Shown: positions 13,101 through 24,353 of the stretch, piece after piece
How the letters are laid out: each line of letters starts with the position of its first letter
Position numbering within the stretch: position 1 is the first letter of the stretch
DNA from: Diplosphaera chodatii
Taxonomy: Eukaryota > Chlorophyta > Trebouxiophyceae > Prasiolales > Stichococcaceae
Direction of reading: 5' to 3'
Assembly: GCA_032358165.1 (NCBI GenBank)
Contig: JAALGY010000053.1
Span: forward strand, 806,001 to 870,000
DNA: 64,000 bases
Translations under genes and position numbers: made by a program
Notes under the pieces: model-generated
What the model saw: only the letters and a program-made list of their open reading frames with translations
Told to the model about the DNA's origin: nothing
Database searches by the model: none

Positions 13101-16100
13101 TCATGACTTGCAGGAGCACGAGGTTCCGGAGGCGACTGCAGCCACGCCCGTGTCCAAACAGGAGGCCACCTCGCCCAAGCGCCAGCTCAGCGACCGCGAC
13201 GTGGAGAAGATCATCCTGCTGACGCCGTCTCGCAGCGGGAAGGACATCGCTGCCCGCGCCCACGAGGACGCCTCTGCGCCACGCCACACCCCAGACTCTG
13301 TGGAGGTGTGTTACACTGGCTAGCTGCCCTGCAGTGCATGGAGAGGTGGAATCCCCTGCCGATGACTGCAGCATTGGAGCCGGATACACAGGGGTGGCTC
13401 TAATCAAAGCAGGCAAGTGCTCAGCTGGCACGCTGTGAGTGGACTGTGAACGCAAGTCGAGCGGGAACGGCTCCTGACGTAGTATGTGGTGCGAAGCAGG
13501 CGCGCACCAAGGCAGTGCCGGCCAAGGGGCGGCCGCCGCCGGGCCCGCGGGGCGGCGCCAACATGGGGCAGTTCTACCCTGCCAGCATGCCCAAGTCCAT
13601 CGCCCGCGGCGGGTGAGCCTGCTGTGTGTCGTGTGATGCTGGGTTGCCTCTAGGGTCCGGCGCGCCTGCTGGCTGTCAGGAGTTGCCGGCCTGCGACTGG
13701 CCACCACATGTGACCTCCCCTCTGCACTGCACCGTCTCCGGTGCATTGGCTACATGCATCCACCTCAACCCCTGTCAATACTGCTGCAGTGCTCGGGGCA
13801 GCCGCGGCATGAGCGGCGCATCGCCACCGTCCAACGGCATCGGATGGGTGATGGGCAGCTCGCCGGATGCCAATGGCGCTGGCTTCCACTACGGCAGCAA
13901 GGGCCGCTCCGCGGGTGCCTCCAGCCTGGGTGCTCGCCCCAAGGGCACCAGCCCCTCTGCTGGCGGCGGCGGCCCCCTGGTACGCCCTGGTCTGGCTACC
14001 TCTGCAGGCAGCAGAAGCATGCGTGTTCACCAGCAGAGCAGACTTGCAATGTGGACACACTGCCTCCTGGCCATGCTGGCAAGACCGCCACTGGGGTCGC
14101 ACACACCACGCTCAATGCGGGGGCCACAGCAGCACGTCAGCCAGCGAGTCATGTACGTCAGTCGGCCTCGGTCTTTGCATGTGCAGGGGCATGAGCTGCA
14201 GCACCCCAGCCATGCGCTGCTGGAGGAGCAGGGCTTTGACAAGGTGACCTACTCCACGTATCGCGAGCGCTGCCTGGCGGATCGTGCTGAGCTCGGTGCG
14301 TATTGATCTCAACCTGGCTGCGTGTGGCGTCCGGTTGTCAACTGCGGCACAGGCTGCCTTGTCCTGACTGCAGCTGGGAGCGGGTCATGCAGTCCTGCAC
14401 CACCTAGCGGCTTGCTCGACCGCAGTCCCAAAAGTGATGTTGTTGCACCAACAGACTTGCTAAAAACAGGTTGTGATGCCTTCACAGGCATCGGTCACAG
14501 CGACGAGATGAACACGCTGTTCCGCTTCTGGTCGTACTTCCTGCGCGACAGCTTCAACTCGAGCATGTACGATGAGTTCCGGCAGCTGGCATGGGAGGAC
14601 GCCTGCGATGGCTACCAGGTGGGCAAGCAGGGCACTACCCACCCCGGTGCTGCTTGATCTGCACTGCCGTCGTGTTGGACTGCCCTTGGCCGAGCCAACC
14701 TCCTGTGGGCATGGGCTGCCGACTGAAGTATGCTGCTGCTTGCAACAGTATGGCATGGAGTGCCTGTTCCGCTTCTACTCCTATGGCTTGGAAAAGGCCT
14801 TCAGTGCGGATCTGTACCACGACTTTGAAGAGATCACGCTGAAGGACTTCAAGGCCACGGCGCCGCCCAGGCTGTATGGCCTCGAGAAGGTAGGACGATG
14901 TTCGGTGGCTTGTGCAATGCCATCGGCGAGTGCAGTGTCGAATCAGCAGCAGACTGTGGTCATCAGAACCCTTGTTCGAGTGTGCAAGCTCACCACAGTG
15001 CTGTCTACTGCCTGCAGTACTGGGCATTTCACCACTACAACGGCCTGCCCGCCAGCAGTGGCATCGAAATGAACCAACAGGTGCTGCAATGTGCCCGACG
15101 GTGCCCAAGCCGATCTGTCACCTGTCGCATTCCTCTGCACGAGTATCTTCTCAGCCACTGCCTGACATGTTGCACGATGCACCAGCGCACCGAGTGCTGG
15201 CTGTTGCCTGCTGCAGCTGAAGGAGATACTGGACACCAAGTTCCGGAAGCTGGACGATTTCCGGGCAGCACAGCCAGAGCAGGATCGCCACCGCCACCAC
15301 CAGGTGGGCACCCTGAACGCCAGCATGCAAACTCAGCTACACTCAGCCCGTGCCGTCCTCCATATCTCCGTGTGTCACTGGCCGATGATGTTCACAACCA
15401 TGCTAATTCCGAGGCATTTCGACGCCGCTGCGGATGCAAACTTTCTCAACCAAGATCTGTTCTGAGGCCAGCGATCAGCCAACCATACAATTGCTTATCA
15501 GTGGTGCCACATTGAGTGCAAGATGCTGAAGGATAAAGCATGTGCATCACGTCGACTGGCATTGCTTGGCACCCGCATACTCAGACCCAGGCCCTTGACC
15601 ATACTGAGCTGCTGCAGGACAACCGGGGCCACCGCAGCCGCGGCGGCACGCCCACAGGCAGCCTGGAGCGGGGCCACGGCTTTACTGGCCGATACCATGC
15701 CAATGGCGTCGGCAGCAAGGGCTCCGGCGGCGGCAAGGCGGGCGCCGTGGGCTTCAGGCGCCCCGCATCACGCTCGCCAGACCGCGGGCTGCTGGCGGCT
15801 GCCGCCGACAAGCTGGCCGCTTCCAAGCTGGCCGGCGTGTCCCCGCCGGCAGCTGCCGTGCGCGCCGGCAAGGCGCCCAGCGCCGGCACGACAGCAGACA
15901 GCGGCGACAGCACGGCAGCGGCGGCCAAGGAGCATGGTGCAGTGGGCGATGCTGTCAGCATGTCTGCCGTCGCGGCGCGCATTGCGGAGCTGGAAGTCGC
16001 TGACAAGAAGGCAGCGGCCGCCGGCGGCGGAGATGACGCCAAGGCTGAGCCTGCGCGCACCAACTCTGGCTCCGCACTGTCCAAGGCCTTTGCCTCAGCA

Positions 16101-16214
16101 CGCTCCTCCTTCGAGCAGCCGACAGCAGCTGGCTCCAGCAACGGCAACGGAGTGTCCGCACCTGGCGATGACGAGCTGGCGGCACATGGAAGTGGCTCTA
16201 TCACAGCCCAGTAG
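10157..16214 (+). CDS. LARP1: La-related protein 1 (La motif plus DM15 repeats)
   Basis: LARP1 binds mRNA 5' ends, notably TOP mRNAs, and controls their translation and stability in the cytosol. Fourteen exons join in phase: 10157-10300, 10543-11001, 11112-11249, 11413-12240, 12383-12994, 13114-13305, 13500-13612, 13802 (or 13790)-13979, 14187-14295, 14488-14618, 14749-14889, 15018-15080, 15217-15303 and 15618-16214, about 1263 residues. The N-terminus is low-complexity with Gln tracts and a [10 protein letters not shown] motif. An RGG-like Gly/Arg region lies near 11700-11880. The La motif follows ([20 protein letters not shown], then [18 protein letters not shown]). The C-terminal DM15 region is complete: [47 protein letters not shown] and YWAFHHYNG, then KFRKLDDFR. 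The last exon is a disordered tail. No clear RRM follows the La motif, as in other LARP1 proteins. Confidence 0.95.
10921..10975 (+). repeat. CAG-rich triplet tract coding Gln/Ala in LARP1
   Basis: Imperfect CAG/CCG/GCG triplets encode a Gln-rich run in exon 2 of LARP1. A second Gln/Ala-rich run lies near 11914-12020 in exon 4. Both keep the reading frame. Confidence 0.8.
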
Positions 16215-16754
16215 ACGCCGGGCCAGTGTGGCATCACTGGCTGTGACAAGCTTCCAGCAATCGCGGGTACATCTTGGCACAGCATAGAGGAGCCTCTGCG
16301 GCTGGCTGGTCAGCATAGGATGACGTCTCCCACACAGCGGTACGGGAGGCTGCGAGGGCTGTCAATGCGCCACACTGGTGCGGGTGCAGTCGGTGTGATC
16401 CGACTGCGAGATGAAACTGGCCCAGCACCGGCAGCATGGCCACACTCTGGTTCGTTGAAGCATGTGCGAATGGTCAATCATTATTTGGGTGAGGTGGGAT
16501 GCATGTTCACATAGAGTAGTTGTCTGCGTACATTCATGCTGTTTCAGGCAGGCACAACATGGCATGACAACGAGGTTTGTGTCCCGTAGTTCTGGACTGG
16601 CTGTTGAGCCCTCTGACGTTTTTGCGCACATAATGACGAGTACGGTATGGAAGAAGGGTGGCTGTCACACGTTTCTCTGGACAGGAACACCCCCCACACC
16701 ACTCTTCAAACCTAGTGCGGGCTTCCGACAACCCTGACACAGTCTCACGCACGC
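16215..16754. other. Convergent 3' region, LARP1 / TEX261
   Basis: Tail-to-tail spacer of about 540 bases holding both 3' UTRs. Only short ORFs without conserved features are present. Confidence 0.4.
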
Positions 16755-17956
16755 TCATACTGTGTGCGGCTTGAGCTTGGCTCGCTGACCACACCGGTCA
16801 GCACCGGGCAGCACATCGCCCTTCTTCTGTCTGAGCCAGCCCACAAGGCTGACCACCAGCCCCCGGCTTGCTTTCTTCTTTGGCTGCCCTGCAGGGCGGG
16901 GGGTAAGGTTCGAGACAGCTGCAGGGTTTGCATATCGAGGTCTCGAAGCAGCTGTGGCGCCATTGGCGAAGGAAGCCGTGCATCCAAACGAACCAGGTGA
17001 TGATGTGGGTCCAGCTTGCCTGAGCTGCTGCCGCTGCTGTAGGGTGCACCTGCGCCGCCTGGCAGCGTCTGCTCATTCGCGGCCAGCGACAGGATCAGCA
17101 GGATGGGATTGACCCATGTTGTCATGAGCAGGAAGCCGAAAATGTATTCCAGCGAGTGCCATGTGTGCCTGCACCGCAACGTGACCATGTTCCTTCGACG
17201 TTCAACAACCGTTGTCATGGGGGCCATGGGTCACTGCTTCAACACTACAGTCAGTCATTTGGCACACGCACCAGAAGTACCGCCCCCATGCCACGTTAGC
17301 CGCCAGCAACAGCCCCAGGCTGGCGAGCCCCTCCGGACTCAGCAGCCGGAAGAAGGGGAAACTCCTCAGCAGCTGCAGGTACGCCACGTGCGCTGCCGCG
17401 CTTGTGCAGACCGGCAGCACTGGCAGCCGGTCCCAGAAGAGCAGCACCGCATGCACCAGCAGCGTCCCCTGATGATCACACGCATCCAAGGTAACATCGC
17501 GGACACGAGAGTTCCGATGACACGCAGCCTGTGCCCGCTGACGTGAATGCTGTTACGACCACCAACTGAGCACGGGCTGCAACGTAAGGGTGCCAGGCTC
17601 ACCTCGGAAATCCAGGTGATGACCTGCTTGGCCAGCTGCGAATGTGAGACAGTATGCCGTCAACTACTGTATGTGACTGCAACATATCGATATGTATCCT
17701 CTGCATGAAGGTGCGCAGCTGCGCAGGCAATCGGTGCAAGCACTTACCTGTGTCTGCTCCTCGATCAACTCTGCAATGTAGTACAGCCCCGCAGCTGCAC
17801 AGAAATGTTTTCCTCTTTGAGACTGAGGAAGCATGGTCAATGGCATAGTCCATCGCACTCAGGGTGAATGCTTGAGAGCGCACCAAGGCAGATCGACAGG
17901 AAGACCACGCTCAGGTAGCCACCCGCATATACCAGCACCGTAGCAGCTTCAACCAT
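16755..17956 (-). CDS. TEX261: TEX261/SVP26 family ER-Golgi membrane protein
   Basis: Family members are small multi-span proteins of the early secretory pathway that help load membrane cargo into COPII vesicles. Six exons on the minus strand join in phase: 17956-17884, 17794-17748, 17623-17603, 17468-17272, 17168-17050 and 16888-16755. The product is 196 residues, a typical length for the family. Recognisable parts are the N-terminal span with YLSVVFLSICLG, then AAGLYYIAELIEEQTQ, then LRSFPFFRLLSPEGL, then WHSLEYIFGFLLMTTWVNP, and a basic C-terminus KKKASRGLVVSLVGWLRQ. Exon 3 is only 21 nt (VITWISE). The exon 5 donor could be GTGCAC (used here) or a GCAAGC site 24 nt downstream; both keep the frame. 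Confidence 0.88.
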
Positions 17957-18359
17957 GACCTTGAAGCAGGAAGTGAAACAACACAGAGCTATTAATATTC
18001 TCTTGCAACTACGTTTGCAAAGCAACCAGCAACCCGATCAACATGCCAACGTGACGATGCCGGCTGCAATGCTGCTTGCAGTGCGGAATACTCTATTATA
18101 GTCACAGCACGGTATCAGTACAATCAGCGGGCCTGCAATTGTGCAGGTGCCAGCTACGAATAGGCAAGTGGGCGAGTCGAGGGACTTGCAGCCTGCCCTG
18201 GAGCAAACACAACGTCCCTCTGCCTGGGGGCTTGCCGTGCTCCAAGTCACAGTGTCCACTTGCATACACCTTCAATTGATTCCTACAAATGCCGTAGAGA
18301 GCTGCATCACCCCGACCCAACCGACCTGCTCGTTCGCAGAATCTTTGATTGCAGCAGGT
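17957..18359. promoter_or_regulatory. Divergent promoter, TEX261 / RRP3 helicase
   Basis: About 0.4 kb between start codons, with no supported coding exon. It is assigned by position only. Confidence 0.35.
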
Positions 18360-20724
18360 ATGGTCAGCCAGACGGCGCCGGAGCAAGGCACCATTGAGAA
18401 GTTCAAAGCCCTGGGTGTATGCGAGGAGCTCGCAGAGGCGGCCGCAGCGCTCGGCTGGAAGTCTCCGACCAACATCCAGGAGCAGGCCGTCCCGCACCTG
18501 CTGCAAGGTCGGCAGCACTGCCCCAATGTCAGCCGTCGCGTCGCCCTGCCACAGCATGCATGCCACACGAGCGTTGGCGATATGACGTACAGCGGCCAGC
18601 GCACACGTTCATCACGGCTATGGTCATCAGCAAGCTATGCAGCAACCCGAGTGGTGTCGAACACGTGCAGGGCGCGACGTTATTGGCCTTGCGCAGACGG
18701 GCTCCGGCAAGACGGGCGCCTTCGCCCTGCCCATTCTGCAGGAGCTGCTGGACAAGCCACAGGCGCTGTTCGCACTTGTGCTATCTCCCACGCGCGAGCT
18801 TGCCATCCAGATTGCCGAGCAGTTTGAGGCACTTGGCTCAGGCATCCAGGTCAAGTGCGCTGTCCTGGTTGGCGGCATCGATATGATGGCCCAGGTCAGT
18901 CGCATGTGCAGGCACATCACCTTGATGCGTGTGATTAGGTGACAAGTCAGCTTTGCAATTGCACTTGGCCCTGCCTTGCACCCTTGGCTTTTGAGAGACT
19001 ATAACTGCTGACCCCCGTGCCTCATGTAGGCTATCGCATTGGGCAAACGTCCGCACATCATTGTGGGCACACCTGGCCGTGTGGTGGACCACCTGTCGAA
19101 TACCAAGGTGAGGGTGTGGCACCATGCTGACAACGGTATGCAGCAGTCATGCGCAGAGCTGCGCTGGAGGCCCTGGACGTGTGAGGGGTCTGCTGCGCTC
19201 AACACCACATGCAATATGTGCAGGGCTTCAGCCTGAAGACACTGCGCCACCTGGTGCTGGACGAGGCAGACAGGCTGCTGAACATGGACTTCGAGCAGGA
19301 GATCGACCAGATCCTCAAGTCGGTGCCCCGGGACCGTCGCACGCAGCTCTTCTCCGCCACCATGACCTCCAAGGTGGCCTCCGAATGCGATGCAGATGCC
19401 ATGATAATTGCTCTGTACACCAGCAGCATAATTAGGATGGACACAGATTCTGGCAGCCTATGCACCTGGCAAACCTAAGTCTTGTTGTTGGCTGCCATCT
19501 CCCACAGGTGCAAAAGCTGCAGCGGGCGTGCCTGCAGAACCCCGTCAAGGTTGAAGTGTCTGCAAAGTACACCACTGTGGACACCCTTCGGCAACAGTAC
19601 CTCTTCGTTCCCGCCAAGCACAAGGTGCACGCCAGGCGATCTGCCTGCACAGCTTGTGTTTGCATCATATATGCAAACTGCCCAATGGCTCCTGCAATGA
19701 CCTGGTACTCAGCAGGTAAATACACTCTGGGCCGCAGGACTGCTACCTGGCGTACGTCCTGACCGAGCTGGCAAAGAGCACCTGCATGATCTTCACGCGC
19801 ACGTGCGACAACACGCGCAAGATTGCGCTGTCGCTGCGGAACCTGGGCTTTGGCGCCATCCCCATCCACGGCCAGATGAGCCAGCCCAAGCGCCTTGGGG
19901 CGCTGAACAAGTTCAAGGTGAGAGACATGTCTGGCACAGCCCGCCATCATGTATCAGTTGAACGGTCTGGTACAGGAGGCACTGCAGTATGTGATGGCAT
20001 GTCCGGGCAGCTCCGAGTGTGGGTGCTGTGTTGGAAGATGATCAAGGCCAGCGTGCAGACGTGAACCTGGGTCTGTGGCCTCCCCACAGACAGGGGAGCG
20101 CAATCTGCTGGTGGCTACGGATGTGGCGTCGCGGGGCCTGGACATCCCAGAGGTGGACGTCGTCATCAACTACGACGTGCCCACCAACTCCAAGGACTAC
20201 GTGCACCGGGTCGGGCGCACCGCGCGAGCCGGCCGCTCCGGCCGGTCCCTCACATTTGTCACACAGTGAGTACCTAGCTAATGCTGTACGTTTGGTTTTC
20301 TCTGTGCTGCGGGGCAGGCTGCTCCTTAGGCATAGCATATAGAGGAGCTCAAGATATTCATTCTCGTGTTGCAGGTATGACGTGGAGCTGTTCCAGAAGA
20401 TAGAGGCGTTGACGGGCCTGAAGATGGAGCTGTACCCAACTGAGCAGGCGCGCCAGCTTGGCACACCACAGCCTTGCCTGTGATGTGTACCATGGCAGGA
20501 TCGTTGTGTGATCGACTTGGCCATCCAGCAACTGACACCGTGTTGCTGCATGGCTGCAGGAGGCCGTGATGCTGCTGCAGGAGCGCGTGAACGAAGCGCA
20601 GCGGCTGGCGACGCAGCTGATGAAGGAGACAGACAAGAACAAGAAGGGATCCAAGCGGAAGGGTGGTGGTGGCAACGATGCAGAGGACGCAGGGCAGATG
20701 TTCAAGAGGAAGTATGGCAAGTGA
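18360..20724 (+). CDS. RRP3: DEAD-box ATP-dependent RNA helicase, DDX47/RRP3 type
   Basis: This is a nucleolar helicase needed for 18S pre-rRNA processing. Nine exons join in phase: 18360-18507, 18671-18894, 19030-19107, 19224-19373, 19508-19624, 19738-19917, 20090-20265, 20375-20447 and 20560-20724, giving 436 residues. All helicase motifs are visible in order: Q motif ([15 protein letters not shown]), [74 protein letters not shown] and [15 protein letters not shown]. The C-terminal segment ([11 protein letters not shown] followed by a Lys/Gly-rich tail) is typical of DDX47/RRP3 rather than eIF4A-like helicases. The last intron uses a GC donor: CAG then gcgcgc at 20448. Confidence 0.96.
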
Positions 20725-21822
20725 TGACGGCTGCTGTGGGTTGTCAGCTGTAGCGTGTAGGTTGTGGTGTGGACTGCTGCCCCGATGCTGGCTCAAGTGC
20801 TGACGTGCATTGGCAACCGCGGTGCTTCCATGGCTGTAAGCAACGTACTCATATTCTGCTATGGCTTCTCATCAGCTGGGAATGTGGGCATCCATCTGCT
20901 TGAGTGCACGGAACTCGCCTGGCACGCAGATCAGGTTGCAGTTTGGCACAAGGTACACCAGGAACTTCTGGCACCTCAGCAGCTCAGCTGCCAAGGTGTC
21001 AGCAGGAAGCAGCATAGTTCCCGATCTGCTGCCGACGGCGGGACGCTACAGGCAGGCGAGGGCGGCTCGTGAGGTGCGACCTCGGCGTCGAGTTGCCTCC
21101 TCTTTCGGCGTGCAGGCGTAGACGGCCTGTGGCGACCGCGCCGGCGTTACACAGGTGAGCTGCAGCTGATGGCGCGTAAGACGCTGTTTGCTGCCTCGCC
21201 TGGCAGGCATCCAACTGGAGGGGCCAGCCTTGCTCTTCGACGTGTGGTGGCCGCCTCCCGGGGTCAGCTGCCGCAGCTTAGTATGCCAGACAGCAGCAAA
21301 CATGCAGCGGCGGGTGCCTCTGGCACAAGCCCACGCTGATGTCACACTGTGGGATTGGAAGTCACTGGCCTGCAACACCGTGTGAAGGGGGCCAGCAGGC
21401 AGTGGCTCTCCCGTAGGTGATGGTGACCTGCAGCATTGCAAGCAGTCAGAGCTTGGACCATTGCCGTTGGGTCCAGATCCCGTCCCAAGTGGCTGCCTGC
21501 GCCCTGTGCAACGCGGCTGCATGGCATGCATGCTTGTGGGCATTAGGCGGCGTCAGAGCACGTGCAGTGCGCTGGTTGTTGTTCGGACTGATCGTTCGCT
21601 GGTTGGTATGATCGGCGAAGGCGGCCGCAGCTTTTGGTGTAGTCACAACAGCTCTGTGCAGGCAGTACTAGGAGCGTTTGTTTGATTGGGGAATGTCCCA
21701 CCCAGCACAGCGCTACCTCGGATGAGGCGATCTTGGACTGCATGCTGCTGTACCAGCAGCGGTAGTTGCCTCGTGTTGCGTGCAATGAAAAGTGTCGAAT
21801 GTGCTGCTTGCAGGACGCCACC
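20725..21822. other. Long spacer, RRP3 3' UTR and eS4 promoter/5' UTR
   Basis: About 1.1 kb between two plus-strand genes. A pyrimidine-rich acceptor ending TGCTTGCAG at 21813 sits 9 bases before the eS4 ATG, so the eS4 5' UTR probably contains an intron. The rest shows only short ORFs without conserved features. Confidence 0.45.
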
Positions 21823-23585
21823 ATGCCGCGCGGTCCCAAGAAGCATCTGAAGCGCCTCAATGCGCCCAGCCACTGGATGCTGGACAAGCTGGGCGGCGTG
21901 TTCGCGCCCAAGCCGTCGCCCGGCCCGCACAAGCAGCGCGAGTGCCTGCCGCTCACAGTGCTGCTGCGCAACCGCCTCAAGTGGGTCCCTCTACTGACGC
22001 GCATTGCTGATATGCTGCAGCGAATGCATCTGCGGCTGGTCGCTTGTGTCCCTGCTGCAGGGCTAGTGTTGACCGGTCGATCAGTGGTGCCTCACTGCAG
22101 TGCTTTCCGCTGCTCGCAGGTATGCCCTGACCGGCCGTGAGGTGACAGCAATCCTCATGCAGCGGCACGTGAAGGTTGACGGCAAGGTGAGGCAGGCCTG
22201 TCCATGGGCACTGGGGCAAGGGCCTTGCTTGCAGTGGCCATATCGGCAGCCTGTTTGTGCGCCTCCGCCAGCGTGCAGCATCCGATGCAGTAGGGCTCCG
22301 TCGCACGTGGTGCAGGTGCGGACAGACGCCACCTACCCGTCAGGCTTCATGGACGTCATCGAGATCGAGAAGACGGGGGAGCAGTTCCGGCTGGTGTACG
22401 ATGTCAAGGGGCGCTTTGTGGTGCACCGCATCAGCCCCGAGGAGGCGTCCTACAAGCTGGCCAAGGTGGGTTTGATGGTTTGTGGGTCGGCAGCTGTGTG
22501 TTATATCGCATTGTCGCCTGCAGGCGCTCCCGTGTGCTTTCTGCGGAATGCATCATCTGGCACCCATGCATGCCCTGCCTGAAGCAGGTGTCGCGAGTGG
22601 TATGCTTTTCTCACTGTGCAGCGCATTAGTGCTTCGGCTGGGATGTCCAGCATGTGCTCTCACATGTGCAGGTGGTGAGGCAGCAGGTGGGCAAGGGCGG
22701 CGTGCCGTACATCGCCACGCACGACGGCCGCACCATCCGCTACCCCGACCCCGACATCCGGGTGTGTTGCACATGCCATCCTGTTCCTTTGCCAACCAGC
22801 AGCCTGATGTCATGAGGAGATGGGGTGCTCACCCTGGCTGTGTAAACATCGTCATTCTAATGCACAGAATCCAGACAGTGCTCGCAATTCTGCTGCCTTT
22901 AGTGTGTGTCGCAAGCACCCCTGGAAGCCTTGCATGCGCAATAATAATGCTGCCGTGGCCAATGCTGTGCAGCACAACGACACGGTCATGCTGGACATCG
23001 AGACCGGCAAGGTCAAGGACTTCGTCAAGTTCGGCCCTGGAAACCTGTGCATGATCACGGGCGGCGCCAACGGTGGCCGCGTGGGCACCATCGTCCACGA
23101 GGAGAAGCACAAGGGCAGCTTCGAGATCGTGCACATCCGGGATGCAGCAGGTGAGCCTTTCACCCTCATGCTTGTGCAATGTGTGTGGTTGGCTGGCCTG
23201 CCGGCTTGGGCTGCAGCTGGGCTGTGTTGCCCGTTGCTTGCTTTGCCACATTTCCTTGCCGTTGCTGCATGCTGGGCTGCCACATGGTGCTGACTGGATG
23301 GTGCTCCATCTGCAGGCCAGGAGTTTGCCACCCGCATCGGCAACGTGTTCACCATCGGCCGGGGCGACAAGCCGCTGATCTCGCTGCCGAAGGGCAAGGG
23401 GCTCAGGTGCGACTGCCTTCCGCTCGTCCAGCTGGACACGAATGCTCGGCTTCAATGTGTCCGCTGCTATGCTGGGTGCGCACCAACTTCCAGAAACTGC
23501 TGGAGATAGAGTGACGTTTCTCTCCCTGTTGCTGTTCAGGATGAGCATCGTGCAGGAGGCAGCCAAGCGCGCGGGCACTGCCTAA
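21823..23585 (+). CDS. RPS4: 40S ribosomal protein S4 (eS4)
   Basis: A structural protein of the cytosolic small ribosomal subunit. Seven exons join in phase: 21823-21980, 22120-22186, 22316-22465, 22672-22761, 22973-23150, 23316-23406 and 23540-23585, giving 259 residues against about 262 in plants. It starts [20 protein letters not shown] and continues [18 protein letters not shown], the S4-like fold [19 protein letters not shown], the central eS4 domain ([35 protein letters not shown]) and the KOW-like segment [20 protein letters not shown], then [13 protein letters not shown]. The start context GCCACCATG fits a strong eukaryotic initiation site. Confidence 0.97.
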
Positions 23586-24353
23586 GGGCTGAACGGCGCT
23601 TGCTGCACATGGCTTGCAGCTGCTGCGCTCTGGTGCCCAGTATGCAGATCCATGTTGCAAGGAGCAGCCGTCAGAGGAGGCTTGCCCGGCGCTTGCATGT
23701 CTAGTGCTGGCAGCGCGGGTGTTCAGCAGCGTTGCTGTCGTCATAACTCTGCTGTAACAGCACGTTCGAGCACTGCTGTTTGCTGACCGGGACCACCGAG
23801 CCCTGCAGAACCAATACGGTATGGTGGAGGCCCAGGGGGGCTGTCGTCCTCTGTGCACACCCCCATGCACAGATGAGGGTTGTAGGCACCCCCGCCATAC
23901 ATCTGACATTCATCATGCCACTACGCCGCTTGCTCAGGGTACATACTCAACGATTATGGGCACTCGACCAGTGAAGGCTGTACGGCTCATGCCTTCCATG
24001 TTATCCCGGAATTAAAGAGTGAAAGATTCAGGCAGGTCTGAAACAAAAGCCTCAGAGGCAGTGCGACACAAGCAAGAAAGGCAAATCAGGTTGAGCTAAA
24101 TTAAAGCATGGAAGTGCACCACCAGCGGGGCTAGGTTCAGCAGGGTGAATGAAGTTTGTGCACCTCAGCCGACAGGACAGACGGTGCTAAGCATAACCAA
24201 GGTCAGCTGAATTGTGTCAGGGGCCGGCAGGCATGCCTCCACTCGCGGGATGCTGCTGGTGCTGAATGGAAATCAAGACCTCTCCTTCCTATTGTCTGAA
24301 GGTTGCAACTCCCGTTGCATCCCGTAATGCTGACATCCTCAACATTATATAGT
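23586..24353. other. Convergent 3' region, eS4 / SnRK2-like kinase
   Basis: About 0.77 kb tail-to-tail spacer. A TGTAA, the usual chlorophyte polyadenylation signal, occurs near 23752, about 170 bases after the eS4 stop. No gene was recognised. Confidence 0.4.

Noticed and set aside
16990..17035. GC-AG intron in TEX261 (AG then gcaagc)
   Set aside because: A GT donor (GCAG then gtgcac) 24 nt upstream gives the same frame and the usual 196-residue length, so the GC donor is not needed.
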